DNA of 64,000 bases from Ectopseudomonas khazarica (lineage in GTDB: Bacteria > Pseudomonadota > Gammaproteobacteria > Pseudomonadales > Pseudomonadaceae), in the NCBI RefSeq assembly GCF_004521985.1, contig NZ_SBHZ01000018.1, forward strand, positions 35,061 through 99,060, given 5' to 3'. The first letter of the stretch is position 1, and every line of letters starts with the position of its first letter. The notes beneath the pieces are model-generated. The model was given only the letters and a program-made list of their open reading frames with translations, did no database searches and was not told the DNA's origin. Below, piece by piece: positions 43,585-52,239 of this stretch. Both the position numbers and the translations under genes were made by a program.

Positions 43585-44711
43585 TGCGCCTCCCCGGCCG
43601 CTGCGGCCCCCTGCCGACGCTGCGCATGCTTGCGCTGCAAGTAGGCTTGCAGGGCGTCGAGCGACTCGCTCAGGTCGGGCACCTTGACCTCGACGCGGGC
43701 ATCGGCCAGTTCGCTGAAACGCTGGCGCAGCGCGCGGCTGTCGGGGTTATCCAGGTTGAAGTGCGCGTCAAGGATGTCCTCTGCCTGTTTCAGCGACTGC
43801 CGGTACACGCCGGCCTGGCCATGCAGGGCCGCCCATTGCGCCTGCTCCAGTGCCAGCGAGAGGCTCAGGCGTACCTGCGACAGGCTTTGCCCCGAGAGTA
43901 GTGGCCGCACGTTGCGGTCCGCGTCGAACTCGATACGGAAGTACTGCGACAGGTCTTTCAGCCAGTCACTCCACCAGGCGCTGCCGTCGTTCTCGGCAGC
44001 CAGTTCGGAGAGCACGTCCCCCTGCCCGTCGAGGCTTGGCGCCAGCGGGTTGAGCGTGGCCGCCTGCTCACGCAGGGCGCCCAGCTGCAGGAACAGGCCG
44101 ACGCGATCGGGGCGCTCGGTGGTACGCAGGGCTTCCAGGCTGCGACTGAGCTGTTCGCGGGCACCGAAGGCCGCGGGGTCATCCTGATCGCGGAGGATCT
44201 CGTCGGCGGTCTGCACCAGCGCTTCGGCGCTGGCGACATCCTGCAGGGCGGACAGACGCAGGGTGGCGAGGCGCAGCAGGTGCTCGGCCTCGTCCAGGCG
44301 CCAGTCCTGCCGGGTGCCGTCGAGCACCGATTCCAGGCGCTGGCTCATGCGCTGCTGATCGGACTGCACATTGGCCAGAAGACGGCGACGCTCATCCAGT
44401 TCGGCCGCGCTGGGCAGGGCCGACAGGCGCGAGTCGAGGCGCTGGGCGAGCTCGTCGACCTTCTTCGCGCTGTCGTCTCGGGTACGCTGCAGGTCCGCGG
44501 ATTGCTGCTGTTCCCGGCCCTGTATCTGTTGCAGCTGCCAGAGGCTCCAGCCGCCGGCACCGGCGCCAGCCAGGCCGACCAGCAGGGCGAAGGCCGCGAG
44601 GCCGGTACCACCGCCTTTGCCTGGGGTCTTCGCGGGGGGAGTGGCTGTGCTGTTCACGGCTGCGCTGGCCGGTTTTTCTTCTGGCGTATTCGGGGTGGAT
44701 GCTTCGCTCAC
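43581..44711 (-). CDS. hemX: HemX-like putative membrane protein of the hem operon
   Basis: 376 residues. A short Ser/Thr/Pro-rich N-terminus precedes one membrane helix (GLAAFALLVGLAGAGAGGWSL, about 37-57), then a long coiled-coil region (about 60-130), then the conserved region AEHLLRLATLRLSALQD. The family was annotated as uroporphyrinogen-III C-methyltransferase from E. coli hemX, but it lacks a methyltransferase fold, so enzymatic function is doubtful. It starts 12 bases after hemD. Confidence 0.92.
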   Translation of the reverse strand: MSEASTPNTPEEKPASAAVNSTATPPAKTPGKGGGTGLAAFALLVGLAGAGAGGWSLWQLQQIQGREQQQSADLQRTRDDSAKKVDELAQRLDSRLSALPSAAELDERRRLLANVQSDQQRMSQRLESVLDGTRQDWRLDEAEHLLRLATLRLSALQDVASAEALVQTADEILRDQDDPAAFGAREQLSRSLEALRTTERPDRVGLFLQLGALREQAATLNPLAPSLDGQGDVLSELAAENDGSAWWSDWLKDLSQYFRIEFDADRNVRPLLSGQSLSQVRLSLSLALEQAQWAALHGQAGVYRQSLKQAEDILDAHFNLDNPDSRALRQRFSELADARVEVKVPDLSESLDALQAYLQRKHAQRRQGAAAAGEAQ

Positions 44712-44723
44712 GTATCCGTCCTT

Positions 44724-45497
44724 TTAGAGGGCGGCAGCCGGAAACTGCTCCAGAGCTGCCTGCAAGGCCGCGGCACTGGCGCCACGACAGTCCACAACGA
44801 TCTCCGCGCCCGCACGGCGTGCCTGCTCGGCGACACGCGGGCTGGGTACGAACAAGGGTAGCCGAGCCAGGCTCGGCCAGTCACCGCCGGCCAGCTGCAG
44901 CAGATTCTCGAACCCCTGCCCACTGCTGACCACCAGGCCGTTCAGGCGTTCCGCCCGCACCCTGCGGCCCAGCTCATCCGGCGCGTACTGCGGCAACGCG
45001 CGGCGGTACAGTGGCAGATAGTCGACTGTCACACCTTGGCCGCGCAAGCATTCGGCAAGAAATTCTCGGCCACCCTCGCCACGCAGGATCAGCACGCACG
45101 GCGTGTCGGCGGCGGCAATGGCCTGCTGCAGCGCCGGCAACGCGAGCAGCGCCTCGCTGTCGTCACCGGTCGGCGGGTAATGGCTGTCCAGGCCCGCTTC
45201 ATCGAGCAGCGCGGCGGTCGCGGCGCCCACGGCGAACCAGGGTTGCGCCGGCGCAGGCTGCGGCCCATGCCGCTGCAGCAGGGCCAGGCCCAGGCGCGCC
45301 GCCGGCTTGCTGACCACGATCACCGCGCAGTAGCGCTGCAGATCGCGGAAGGTCTGTTGCTGCTCGACGCTCTCGGCCAGCGCCTCGATCGCCAGCAACG
45401 GCATGCAATGCCCGTATACGCCATGCGCTGCAAGCGTCCGCGCCAACGCGGCACAGTCATCGGTCGGACGCGTCAGCAGCAGGCGCCAGGCGCTCAC
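44724..45497 (-). CDS. hemD: Uroporphyrinogen-III synthase
   Basis: 257 residues. HemD closes and inverts ring D of hydroxymethylbilane to give uroporphyrinogen III. The family is poorly conserved, but RLLLTRPTDDCAALAR at the N-terminus, VVVSKPAARLGL and NGLVVSSGQGFENLLQLAG are characteristic. It uses a GTG start at 45497 that overlaps the hemC stop by four bases (GTGA), which fits translational coupling of consecutive pathway enzymes. Confidence 0.94.
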   Translation of the reverse strand: MSAWRLLLTRPTDDCAALARTLAAHGVYGHCMPLLAIEALAESVEQQQTFRDLQRYCAVIVVSKPAARLGLALLQRHGPQPAPAQPWFAVGAATAALLDEAGLDSHYPPTGDDSEALLALPALQQAIAAADTPCVLILRGEGGREFLAECLRGQGVTVDYLPLYRRALPQYAPDELGRRVRAERLNGLVVSSGQGFENLLQLAGGDWPSLARLPLFVPSPRVAEQARRAGAEIVVDCRGASAAALQAALEQFPAAAL

Positions 45498-46432
45498 GGG
45501 TGGCCGGCCTCACCGTACACGGCCTTGAGAATCGCATCGGCGCCCTGTGCCAGCAGGGCCTCGGCGACGCGCACGCCCAGCGCCTCGGCATCGCTGCTGG
45601 CGGCGCGCTCCTCGGCACGCAGCAGCAGACCGCCATCGGGCTGGCCGACCAGGCCACGCAGCCACAGCTGGTCACCTTCCAGCAGCGCATAACAGGCGAT
45701 CGGCACCTGGCAACCGCCATTGAGGTGCTTGTTCAGCGCCCGCTCGGCCGTCACGCGCAGCGCCGTTTCAGGGTGATGCAGCGGTGCCAGCAGGGCATGC
45801 AGGTCGCTGTCGGCCGTGCGGCACTCGATGCCGACAGCGCCCTGGCCACCGGCGGGCAGGCTGTCTTCGGCACTGAGCGAACTGCGGATACGGGCTTCGA
45901 AACCCAGGCGGATCAGGCCGGCTGCAGCGAGGATGATGGCGTCGTACTCGCCGGCATCGAGCTTGGCCAGGCGGGTATTGACGTTGCCGCGCAGGAACTG
46001 GATCTTCAGATCGGGACGCCGCGCCAGCAGCTGGGCCTGGCGCCGCAGGCTGGAGGTGCCGACCACGCTGCCGGCGGGCAACGCATCGAGGCTCGCGTAG
46101 GTGTTGGAGACGAAGGCGTCACGCGGGTCTTCCCGCTCGCAGATGCAGTACAGGCCCAGACCTGCCGGGAAGTCCATCGGCACGTCCTTCATCGAGTGCA
46201 CGGCGATATCGGCCTCGTTCTCCAGCAGCGCGGTTTCCAGTTCCTTGACGAACAGCCCCTTGCCGCCGATCTTCGCCAGTGGTGCGTCGAGCAGCTTGTC
46301 GCCACGACTGACCATCGGCACCAGGCTGACCTTGAGGCCGGGGTGGGCCTGCTCCAGGCGGGCTTTGACATATTCGGCCTGCCACAGGGCCAGGGCGCTC
46401 TTACGGGTGGCGATGCGAATTTCGCGGGACAT
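45494..46432 (-). CDS. hemC: Porphobilinogen deaminase (hydroxymethylbilane synthase)
   Basis: 312 residues. It joins four porphobilinogens into hydroxymethylbilane using a dipyrromethane cofactor bound to the cysteine of NGGCQVP near residue 240. Other marks are RIATRKSALALWQAEYV, the catalytic loop HSMKDVPM, and GTSSLRRQAQL. The ATG at 46432 matches the family N-terminus; an upstream in-frame ATG adds 12 residues. It heads the hemC-hemD-hemX-hemY operon, downstream of algZ-algR. Confidence 0.97.
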   Translation of the reverse strand: MSREIRIATRKSALALWQAEYVKARLEQAHPGLKVSLVPMVSRGDKLLDAPLAKIGGKGLFVKELETALLENEADIAVHSMKDVPMDFPAGLGLYCICEREDPRDAFVSNTYASLDALPAGSVVGTSSLRRQAQLLARRPDLKIQFLRGNVNTRLAKLDAGEYDAIILAAAGLIRLGFEARIRSSLSAEDSLPAGGQGAVGIECRTADSDLHALLAPLHHPETALRVTAERALNKHLNGGCQVPIACYALLEGDQLWLRGLVGQPDGGLLLRAEERAASSDAEALGVRVAEALLAQGADAILKAVYGEAGHP

Positions 46433-46484
46433 GGGGGCAATTCCAGAAAACGGATTGCCGCGAATCATAACAGGCTCGCCCAGT

Positions 46485-46520
46485 GCCGGCTGGAGGAGGC
46501 GGCCATCGGCCGCAGCCGGC
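46485..46520 (-). terminator. Nested GC-rich stem-loop after algR
   Basis: GCCGGCT pairs with AGCCGGC, and inside them GCGGCC pairs with GGCCGC across a three-base loop. It begins six bases past the algR stop. No T-tract follows, so it may attenuate read-through into hemC or protect the algR mRNA end. Confidence 0.5.
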
Positions 46521-46525
46521 GCCCG

Positions 46526-47272
46526 CTACAGCGACTGCATCAGCTTGCGCACACCGGCCACGTGGCGGCGGCTGACCACCAGCGAATCACCGTCGAGCCC
46601 CTTGAGGTAGAGCTGGAAGTGTCCCAGCGGGGTGCGCTGCAGGCGCTCGATGCGCTCGCGGGCAACCAGTGCATTGCGGTGGATGCGCACGAAGCGGTCA
46701 CCGAATTCGTCTTCCAGCGCCTTGAGCGGCTCGTCCAGCAGCACCTCGCCGCCCTCGTGGCGCAGCGTCACGTACTTGTGATCGGCGATGAAATAGACCA
46801 CGTCATCCAGCGGGATCAGCTCGATGCCTTTGCGTGTGCGGGCACTGATATGGGTGCGCGGGCCGCCACCGGTTTCCGCTGCGGGGCGGGTCAGCGCCGC
46901 CAGTTGCACGCGGTTGGGCCGCTCCGCCTTCTTCAAGGCTTCGCTGAGATTCTCGGCGCGCACCGGTTTCACCAGGTAGCCGACGGCACTGACCTGGAAC
47001 GCCTCCAGGGCGAACTCGTCATGGGCCGTGCAGAAGATCACCGCTGGCGGCGCTTCGCGCTCGCACAGCCTGGCGGCCACCTGCAGGCCATCGAGGCCGG
47101 GCATGCGGATATCGAGCAGGACCACGTCCGGCTTCAGGCTATCGATCAGGGTCAGGGCTTCCTCACCGTTGCTCGCGGTGGGCTCCAGGACCCGATAACC
47201 CTCGAGCTCACCGACCATGCGGCTGAGGCGCTCGCGGGCAAGGGGTTCGTCATCGACGATCAGGACATTCAT
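46526..47272 (-). CDS. algR: AlgR response regulator (LytTR family)
   Basis: 248 residues, identical in length to P. aeruginosa AlgR. The receiver domain has the acidic pair in VDDEP, the phosphorylation site Asp54 (VVLLDIRMPG) and the conserved lysine in VGYLVKPVRAENL. The C-terminal LytTR DNA-binding domain contains DVVYFIADHKYVTL and the final RRHVAGVRKLMQ. AlgR controls alginate, type IV pili and virulence genes. Its ATG overlaps the algZ stop by four bases. Confidence 0.97.
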   Translation of the reverse strand: MNVLIVDDEPLARERLSRMVGELEGYRVLEPTASNGEEALTLIDSLKPDVVLLDIRMPGLDGLQVAARLCEREAPPAVIFCTAHDEFALEAFQVSAVGYLVKPVRAENLSEALKKAERPNRVQLAALTRPAAETGGGPRTHISARTRKGIELIPLDDVVYFIADHKYVTLRHEGGEVLLDEPLKALEDEFGDRFVRIHRNALVARERIERLQRTPLGHFQLYLKGLDGDSLVVSRRHVAGVRKLMQSL

Positions 47273-48351
47273 ATTGCTCTGGCTTCCTGCGTGAGTCTCG
47301 CACAAGGATAGCGTAGACAGCTGTAATGACGGCCGTCACGGCGCTCCACGCTGAGACTCGCGCGCGACCCAAAAAGTGCCGCTAGACGCGCATCGATATT
47401 GCTCAGCGCCTGATGCGTTCCCCGTGACGGTTGCTGCTCGCCCCGCTCTTCATACGGATTGCTGACACACAAGCTGAACACACCATCCTGGTAATCCGCC
47501 TCGACCCGCACCAGCCCGCCTTCGATTCGCGGCTGGATGCCATAGATCAGCGCATTCTCCAACAGAGGCTGCAGGGTCAGCTGGGGAATCGGCAGATCCT
47601 CCGGCACGCCTTCGACCTCCCACTGCAACTGTAGACGCTCGCCGAGCCGATAGTGCTCGATCGACAGATATCGTTTTGCCAGTTCCAGTTCCTCCTTCCA
47701 CGACACCAGGCTGCCGGGCTTGGCCAGACTGGCGCGAAACAGATCGGACAGATCCAGCACCGCCTGCTCGGCCTTGTGCGGATCGAGCGTGACCAGGCTG
47801 GCGATGCTGTTGAGGCTGTTGAACAGGAAGTGCGGACGGATCCGCGCCTGCAAGGACTCGATGCGGGCGCGCAACTCGGCCTGTTCCTGACGACGCCATT
47901 GGCTCTGCAGATAGAAATAGCGTAGCAGCAGTGCGGACATGATCAGGCTGATCAGGGCATGACGCAGGTACAGGTTCACCTCGCCATTGCGTGGCAGCGG
48001 TCCGCCCAGGTCGTAATAGTCGGCGACCGCCGTGCAGCTGAGGGTCAGCAGCACCACCAGCATGCAGCACAGGCTGCCCGCCAGCGCCGGGCGCAGGCGC
48101 GCCAGCAGCGGCCGCAGGCGGCACATGACGGCGGCCGACAGCAGGACGATCCACTGCACGAACAGCGAGGTCAGCGCCAGGCGTACCCAGTCGAAGCCCG
48201 GCGTCATGGGTTCGGCCAGCACCAGGACCAGTACCAGCAGCTCGGCCAGCAGCACCATGCTCAGCAGCGCTTCCGGCTGGCACAGTTCGGGGACGAAGAA
48301 GTCGTCGACCGTGGCGTTGTGATTGTTCTTGGCAAACGATTGAGTGTGCAT
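47269..48351 (-). CDS. algZ: AlgZ/FimS sensor histidine kinase-like protein
   Basis: 360 residues of the LytS-type kinase family. Several hydrophobic helices fill about residues 30-145, then the His_kinase motif RPHFLFNSLNSIASL with His174. The C-terminal ATPase domain has the N-box-like QPLLENALIYGI but lacks some classic G-box motifs, as known for this family. AlgZ (FimS) partners AlgR and is needed for type IV pilus twitching in P. aeruginosa. The ATG at 48351 matches the P. aeruginosa protein; earlier in-frame openings add 30 unlikely residues. The 233 bases between it and argH are a divergent regulatory region. Confidence 0.95.
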   Translation of the reverse strand: MHTQSFAKNNHNATVDDFFVPELCQPEALLSMVLLAELLVLVLVLAEPMTPGFDWVRLALTSLFVQWIVLLSAAVMCRLRPLLARLRPALAGSLCCMLVVLLTLSCTAVADYYDLGGPLPRNGEVNLYLRHALISLIMSALLLRYFYLQSQWRRQEQAELRARIESLQARIRPHFLFNSLNSIASLVTLDPHKAEQAVLDLSDLFRASLAKPGSLVSWKEELELAKRYLSIEHYRLGERLQLQWEVEGVPEDLPIPQLTLQPLLENALIYGIQPRIEGGLVRVEADYQDGVFSLCVSNPYEERGEQQPSRGTHQALSNIDARLAALFGSRASLSVERRDGRHYSCLRYPCARLTQEARAI

Positions 48352-48513
48352 CGACGCAGTTTCCGTGTCGCCTCGCGGGCCGGCAAGACGGGCGGCTCCA
48401 GCCGGGCAAAATAAAGCACCGAAATGCCGTCTTCGGAACAAATTTGTGAAGCAGCCGACACCGCCGCTTCCTCGCCAAAGACGAACGTGGCCCGGCGAAA
48501 CGCGCGCCGACCC

Positions 48514-48522
48514 TGTTATTAT
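48514..48522 (+). promoter_or_regulatory. Candidate extended -10 promoter of argH
   Basis: TGTTATTAT matches the extended -10 pattern (TGn plus TATTAT). It lies about 60 bases upstream of the argH start in the algZ-argH divergent region. No good -35 element was found, as allowed for extended -10 promoters. Confidence 0.35.
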
Positions 48523-48584
48523 CGACGGACTTTGTCCGCCATGCTGGCCGTCGAAAACGGCTTGCCCGATCCAGAGCCCGAACC

Positions 48585-49979
48585 ATGAGCAGCGAAAAAA
48601 CCAACCAATCCTGGGGCGGCCGCTTCAGCGAGCCCGTCGACGCCTTCGTCGCCCGTTTCACCGCCTCGGTCGAATTCGACAAGCGCCTCTATCGCCACGA
48701 CATCATGGGCTCCGTCGCCCACGCCACGATGCTGGCCAAGGTCGGCGTGCTCAGCGCCGACGAGCGTGACGCCATCATCGACGGCCTCAAGCAGATCCAG
48801 GCCGAGATCGAAGCGGGTCAGTTCGACTGGCGCGTCGACCTGGAAGACGTGCACATGAACATCGAGGCGCGCCTGACCGATCGCATCGGCGTGACCGGCA
48901 AGAAGCTGCACACCGGCCGTTCGCGCAACGATCAGGTGGCCACCGATATCCGCCTGTGGCTGCGTGACGAAATCGACAGCATCCTGGCCGAGATCACCCG
49001 CCTGCAGCAGGGCCTGCTGGGCCTGGCCGAAGCCGAAGCGGACACCATCATGCCCGGGTTCACCCACCTGCAGACCGCCCAGCCGGTAACCTTCGGCCAC
49101 CATCTGCTGGCCTGGTTCGAGATGCTTTCGCGCGACTACGAGCGCCTGGTCGACTGCCGCAAGCGCACCAACCGCATGCCGCTGGGCAGCGCCGCACTGG
49201 CCGGCACCACCTACCCGATCGCCCGCGAGATCACCGCCGAGCTGCTGGGCTTCGACGCCGTGGGCGGCAACTCGCTGGACGGCGTATCCGATCGCGACTT
49301 CGCCATCGAATTCTGCGCCGCCGCGTCGCTGGCGATGATGCACCTGTCGCGCTTCTCCGAAGAGCTGGTGCTGTGGACCTCCGCGCAATTCCAGTTCATC
49401 GACCTGCCGGATCGCTTCTGCACCGGTTCCTCGATCATGCCGCAGAAGAAGAACCCGGACGTCCCCGAGCTGGTGCGCGGCAAGACCGGCCGCGTGTTCG
49501 GTGCCCTGACCGGCCTGCTGACCCTGATGAAGGGCCAGCCGCTGGCCTACAACAAGGACAACCAGGAAGACAAGGAACCGCTGTTCGATGCCGCCGACAC
49601 GCTGCGTGACAGCCTGCGCGCCTTCGCCGACATGGTCCCGGCGATCAAGCCGAAGAAGGACATGATGCGCGAAGCGGCGCTGCGCGGTTTCTCCACCGCC
49701 ACCGACCTGGCCGACTACCTGGTACGCAAGGGCCTGCCGTTCCGTGACTGCCACGAGATCGTCGGCCACGCCGTGAAATACGGTGTGCAGACCGGCAAGG
49801 ACCTGGCCGAAATGAGCCTGGACGAGCTGCGCCAGTTCAGCGACCAGATCGGCGACGATGTATTCGCCGTCCTGACCCTGGAAGGCTCGGTCGGCGCCCG
49901 CGACCATATCGGCGGCACCGCACCGAACCAGGTACGCGCTGCCGTGGTACGTGGCCGGGAACTGCTGGCGAACCGATGA
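48585..49979 (+). CDS. argH: Argininosuccinate lyase
   Basis: 464 residues. ArgH splits argininosuccinate into arginine and fumarate. The fumarase/aspartase superfamily signature GSSIMPQKKNPD lies near residue 283, with the upstream loop TGRSRNDQVATDIRLW and the helix TIMPGFTHLQTAQPVTFGHH. It is divergent from algZ, as in P. aeruginosa, and overlaps the next gene by four bases. Confidence 0.97.
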   Translation: MSSEKTNQSWGGRFSEPVDAFVARFTASVEFDKRLYRHDIMGSVAHATMLAKVGVLSADERDAIIDGLKQIQAEIEAGQFDWRVDLEDVHMNIEARLTDRIGVTGKKLHTGRSRNDQVATDIRLWLRDEIDSILAEITRLQQGLLGLAEAEADTIMPGFTHLQTAQPVTFGHHLLAWFEMLSRDYERLVDCRKRTNRMPLGSAALAGTTYPIAREITAELLGFDAVGGNSLDGVSDRDFAIEFCAAASLAMMHLSRFSEELVLWTSAQFQFIDLPDRFCTGSSIMPQKKNPDVPELVRGKTGRVFGALTGLLTLMKGQPLAYNKDNQEDKEPLFDAADTLRDSLRAFADMVPAIKPKKDMMREAALRGFSTATDLADYLVRKGLPFRDCHEIVGHAVKYGVQTGKDLAEMSLDELRQFSDQIGDDVFAVLTLEGSVGARDHIGGTAPNQVRAAVVRGRELLANR

Positions 49980-50533
49980 CTGCCCCCGGCCGCCGAATTT
50001 CGGTGGTGGGTTGTTCGGGCGCCGGGAAGACCACGCTTTCCCGGCGCCTGGCTCGGCACCTGGGCTATCGCCACGTCGAACTCGACGCGCTGTACCACCA
50101 GCCCGACTGGCAGCCGCTCCCCGACGAGGAATTTCAGCGGGCCACGCACGAGGCGCTGCAAGGTGACGGCTGGGTGGTCGAAGGCAACTACTCGCTTGTG
50201 CGCCCGCAGGTGCGCGAACGCTCGGACATGGTGATCTGGCTGGACCTGCCCCGGCGCGAGGTGATGCGCCAGGTGATCTGGCGTACCCTGCGCCGCCTGG
50301 CAACGCGAGAAACTCTGTGGAATGGCAACCGCGAGCGCTGGAGCAACCTGTTCAAGCTGAACCCGCGCGCCTCCATCCTGGCCTGGGCCTGGACCCGCCA
50401 TCCCGTCTACCGCCAGCGCTATGCCGAGGAAATGCGCAACGCACCGCCGTCGTGTCAGTATCTGCGCCTGGACTCCCGCCAGGCCATCAACCGCTTCCTG
50501 GCGAGTCTGCCGCCAGCCGAAGACCGCCCCTGA
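49976..50533 (+). CDS. P-loop nucleoside/nucleotide kinase-like protein
   Basis: 185 residues. The Walker A motif GCSGAGKTTL is at about residues 12-21, followed by ELDALYHQPDWQPLP and WVVEGNYS, a pattern of small AAA-type or adenylate-kinase-like proteins sometimes labelled topology modulation protein (FlaR-like). A lid-like arginine cluster (RRLATRETLWNGNRERW) is present. Substrate unknown. Its ATG overlaps the argH stop by four bases (ATGA), so it is co-translated with argH. Confidence 0.85.
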   Translation: MTAPGRRISVVGCSGAGKTTLSRRLARHLGYRHVELDALYHQPDWQPLPDEEFQRATHEALQGDGWVVEGNYSLVRPQVRERSDMVIWLDLPRREVMRQVIWRTLRRLATRETLWNGNRERWSNLFKLNPRASILAWAWTRHPVYRQRYAEEMRNAPPSCQYLRLDSRQAINRFLASLPPAEDRP

Positions 50534-50544
50534 GAGTATTCGCC

Positions 50545-51024
50545 ATGCCCCTGACCATCCGCCCCGCCACCCCTGACGACGCCGAGCTGATCCTGCGTTT
50601 CATCACCGACCTGGCCATCTACGAGAAGGCCGAGCAGGAGGTGAAGACCGATGCCGCCGGCATCCGCGACAGCCTGTTCGCCGAGGGCAGCACCGCCCAT
50701 GGTCTGATCTGCGAGAACGCCGGCCAGCCGATCGGCTATGCCGTGTACTTCTTCAACTACTCCACCTGGCTGGGCAAGCATGGCCTGTACCTGGAAGACC
50801 TCTACGTCAGCCCCGAGGCCCGTGGCCTGGGCGCCGGCAAGGCCTTGCTGCGCCACCTCGCGCAGCTGGCCGTGGCACGCGACTGCGGTCGTTTCGAATG
50901 GTCGGTGCTGGACTGGAACACCCCGGCCATCGATTTCTACGAATCCTTCGGCGCCCGTCCGCAGAGCGAATGGACCACTTATCGCCTGACCGGCCAGGCC
51001 CTGCTGGATTTCGCCGCCGGCTGA
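50545..51024 (+). CDS. GNAT family N-acetyltransferase (diamine acetyltransferase-like)
   Basis: 159 residues. The GNAT acetyl-CoA loop is seen in YLEDLYVSPEARGLGAGKALL, and RFEWSVLDWNTPAIDFYES matches the SSAT-like subgroup that acetylates polyamines or amino-acid-like amines. The ATG at 50545 has GAGAG upstream. It lies 11 bases after the P-loop gene and is probably in the argH transcript. The actual substrate is unknown. Confidence 0.88.
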   Translation: MPLTIRPATPDDAELILRFITDLAIYEKAEQEVKTDAAGIRDSLFAEGSTAHGLICENAGQPIGYAVYFFNYSTWLGKHGLYLEDLYVSPEARGLGAGKALLRHLAQLAVARDCGRFEWSVLDWNTPAIDFYESFGARPQSEWTTYRLTGQALLDFAAG

Positions 51025-51097
51025 CGGCAGCCCGCTGGCCGCGTCCCGCCCCCTGACCTATGGTGATTACATCTCCCGCCACCGAGTGCAGAGCATC

Positions 51098-51850
51098 ATG
51101 CGTACCCTACTCGCCTTGATCAGCGTCCTCGCCCCTGCACTGTCCCCGGCGAGCCCCATTCCCATTCCGGCCGATGCATCCTGGCACATGCAGCTCGACG
51201 GCAAGCTGCAGACGCCGGATCGGCAGGTCTATGACATCGACCTGTACGACACGCCGACGCAGACCATCACCGCACTCAAGGGTGGTGGTCGCATCGTGAT
51301 CTGCTACTTCAGCGCCGGCACCTGGGAAGACTGGCGCAGCGATGCCGCCAGCTATCCGCAGGAAGCCCTCGGCAACGAGCTGGCGGACTGGCCGGGCGAA
51401 CGCTGGCTGGACCATCGCCGCGACGACGTGCGCCAGCTGCTGGCCAAGCGCCTGGACCTGGCCGCGGCCAAGGGCTGCGACGGCGTCGACCCGGACAACG
51501 TGGATGGCTACAGCAACGACAACGGTCTCGACCTGACCGAAGAGCAGCAGATCGACTTCAATCGCTGGCTGGCCGAACAGGCGCGCAGTCGCAACATGAA
51601 CGTCGGGCTGAAGAATGCCGTGGAGCTGCTTCCCGTGCTCGGCGAGCATTTCGACTTCGCCATCAACGAGAGCTGCTACCGCTACAAGGAGTGCGACGGC
51701 TACGACCACATGCGCAGCCAGGGCAAGGCCATCTTCATCGCCGAGTACCGCACCTTCAACGACAACCTTTGCAGCAAGGCCGCCACCTCGGGTTTCCGCC
51801 TGCAATACTTCAAGCGCAGCCTCAAGACCGTCGGCATACCCTGCGACTGA
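51098..51850 (+). CDS. Secreted GH114-like endo-alpha-1,4-polygalactosaminidase family protein
   Basis: 250 residues. The signal peptide covers about residues 1-20 (ending PASP). The TM1410/GH114 fold is recognised from WHMQLDGKL, ICYFSAGTWEDWR near 66-78, the catalytic region KGCDGVDPDNVDGY with several acidic residues, and MNVGLKNAVELLPVL with FAINESCYRYKEC. Related domains hydrolyse galactosamine-containing polysaccharides; PelA carries a similar domain. The ATG at 51098 opens the signal peptide; a GTG at 51086 adds four residues. No exopolysaccharide operon is seen nearby. Confidence 0.82.
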   Translation: MRTLLALISVLAPALSPASPIPIPADASWHMQLDGKLQTPDRQVYDIDLYDTPTQTITALKGGGRIVICYFSAGTWEDWRSDAASYPQEALGNELADWPGERWLDHRRDDVRQLLAKRLDLAAAKGCDGVDPDNVDGYSNDNGLDLTEEQQIDFNRWLAEQARSRNMNVGLKNAVELLPVLGEHFDFAINESCYRYKECDGYDHMRSQGKAIFIAEYRTFNDNLCSKAATSGFRLQYFKRSLKTVGIPCD

Positions 51851-51887
51851 GCCTGCCCACCCACACCAAGAGGCACCATGAGCGACA

Positions 51888-52153
51888 ACATCGAGCAAGA
51901 AGACGAAGCCTTCGCCGAGGCCACGCTGGTCCAGGCCATCGAGAACCAGCTGGAGAACGGTGAGCCGGCGGCCGCCCAGGCGGTCTACAACAAGCTGACC
52001 CTGGTCGGCTACGAGCGCGAGGAGATTCTCGAGCTCATGGCCCTGGTGCTCGCCCATGAAGTCGACGCCATGCTGCGTGACGACCGCCCCTTCGATGGCG
52101 CCTGGTACGAGCAGGCCCTGCGCGCCCTGCCGACGCTGCCGGAAGAAAACTGA
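51888..52153 (+). CDS. Small acidic hypothetical protein (start may be 51878)
   Basis: The frame begins at ATG 51878 (91 residues, MSDNIEQEDEAFAE), behind AAGAGG; the coordinates given here begin a few codons inside and the upstream ATG is preferred. The product is acidic and helical (TLVQAIENQL, AAQAVYNKLTLVGYEREEILELMALVLAHEVDAML). I do not recognise it, though small Pseudomonas proteins of this type occur beside similar genes. No signal peptide or membrane segment is visible. Confidence 0.7.
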
Positions 52154-52239
52154 AGGCGGATTGATCCAGGCCACTGGTTGGGTTGGCAGGTAGATTGCTA
52201 CTTTCACAGCCATTCCCGACCAGAAAGGCGCGCCCCGCG

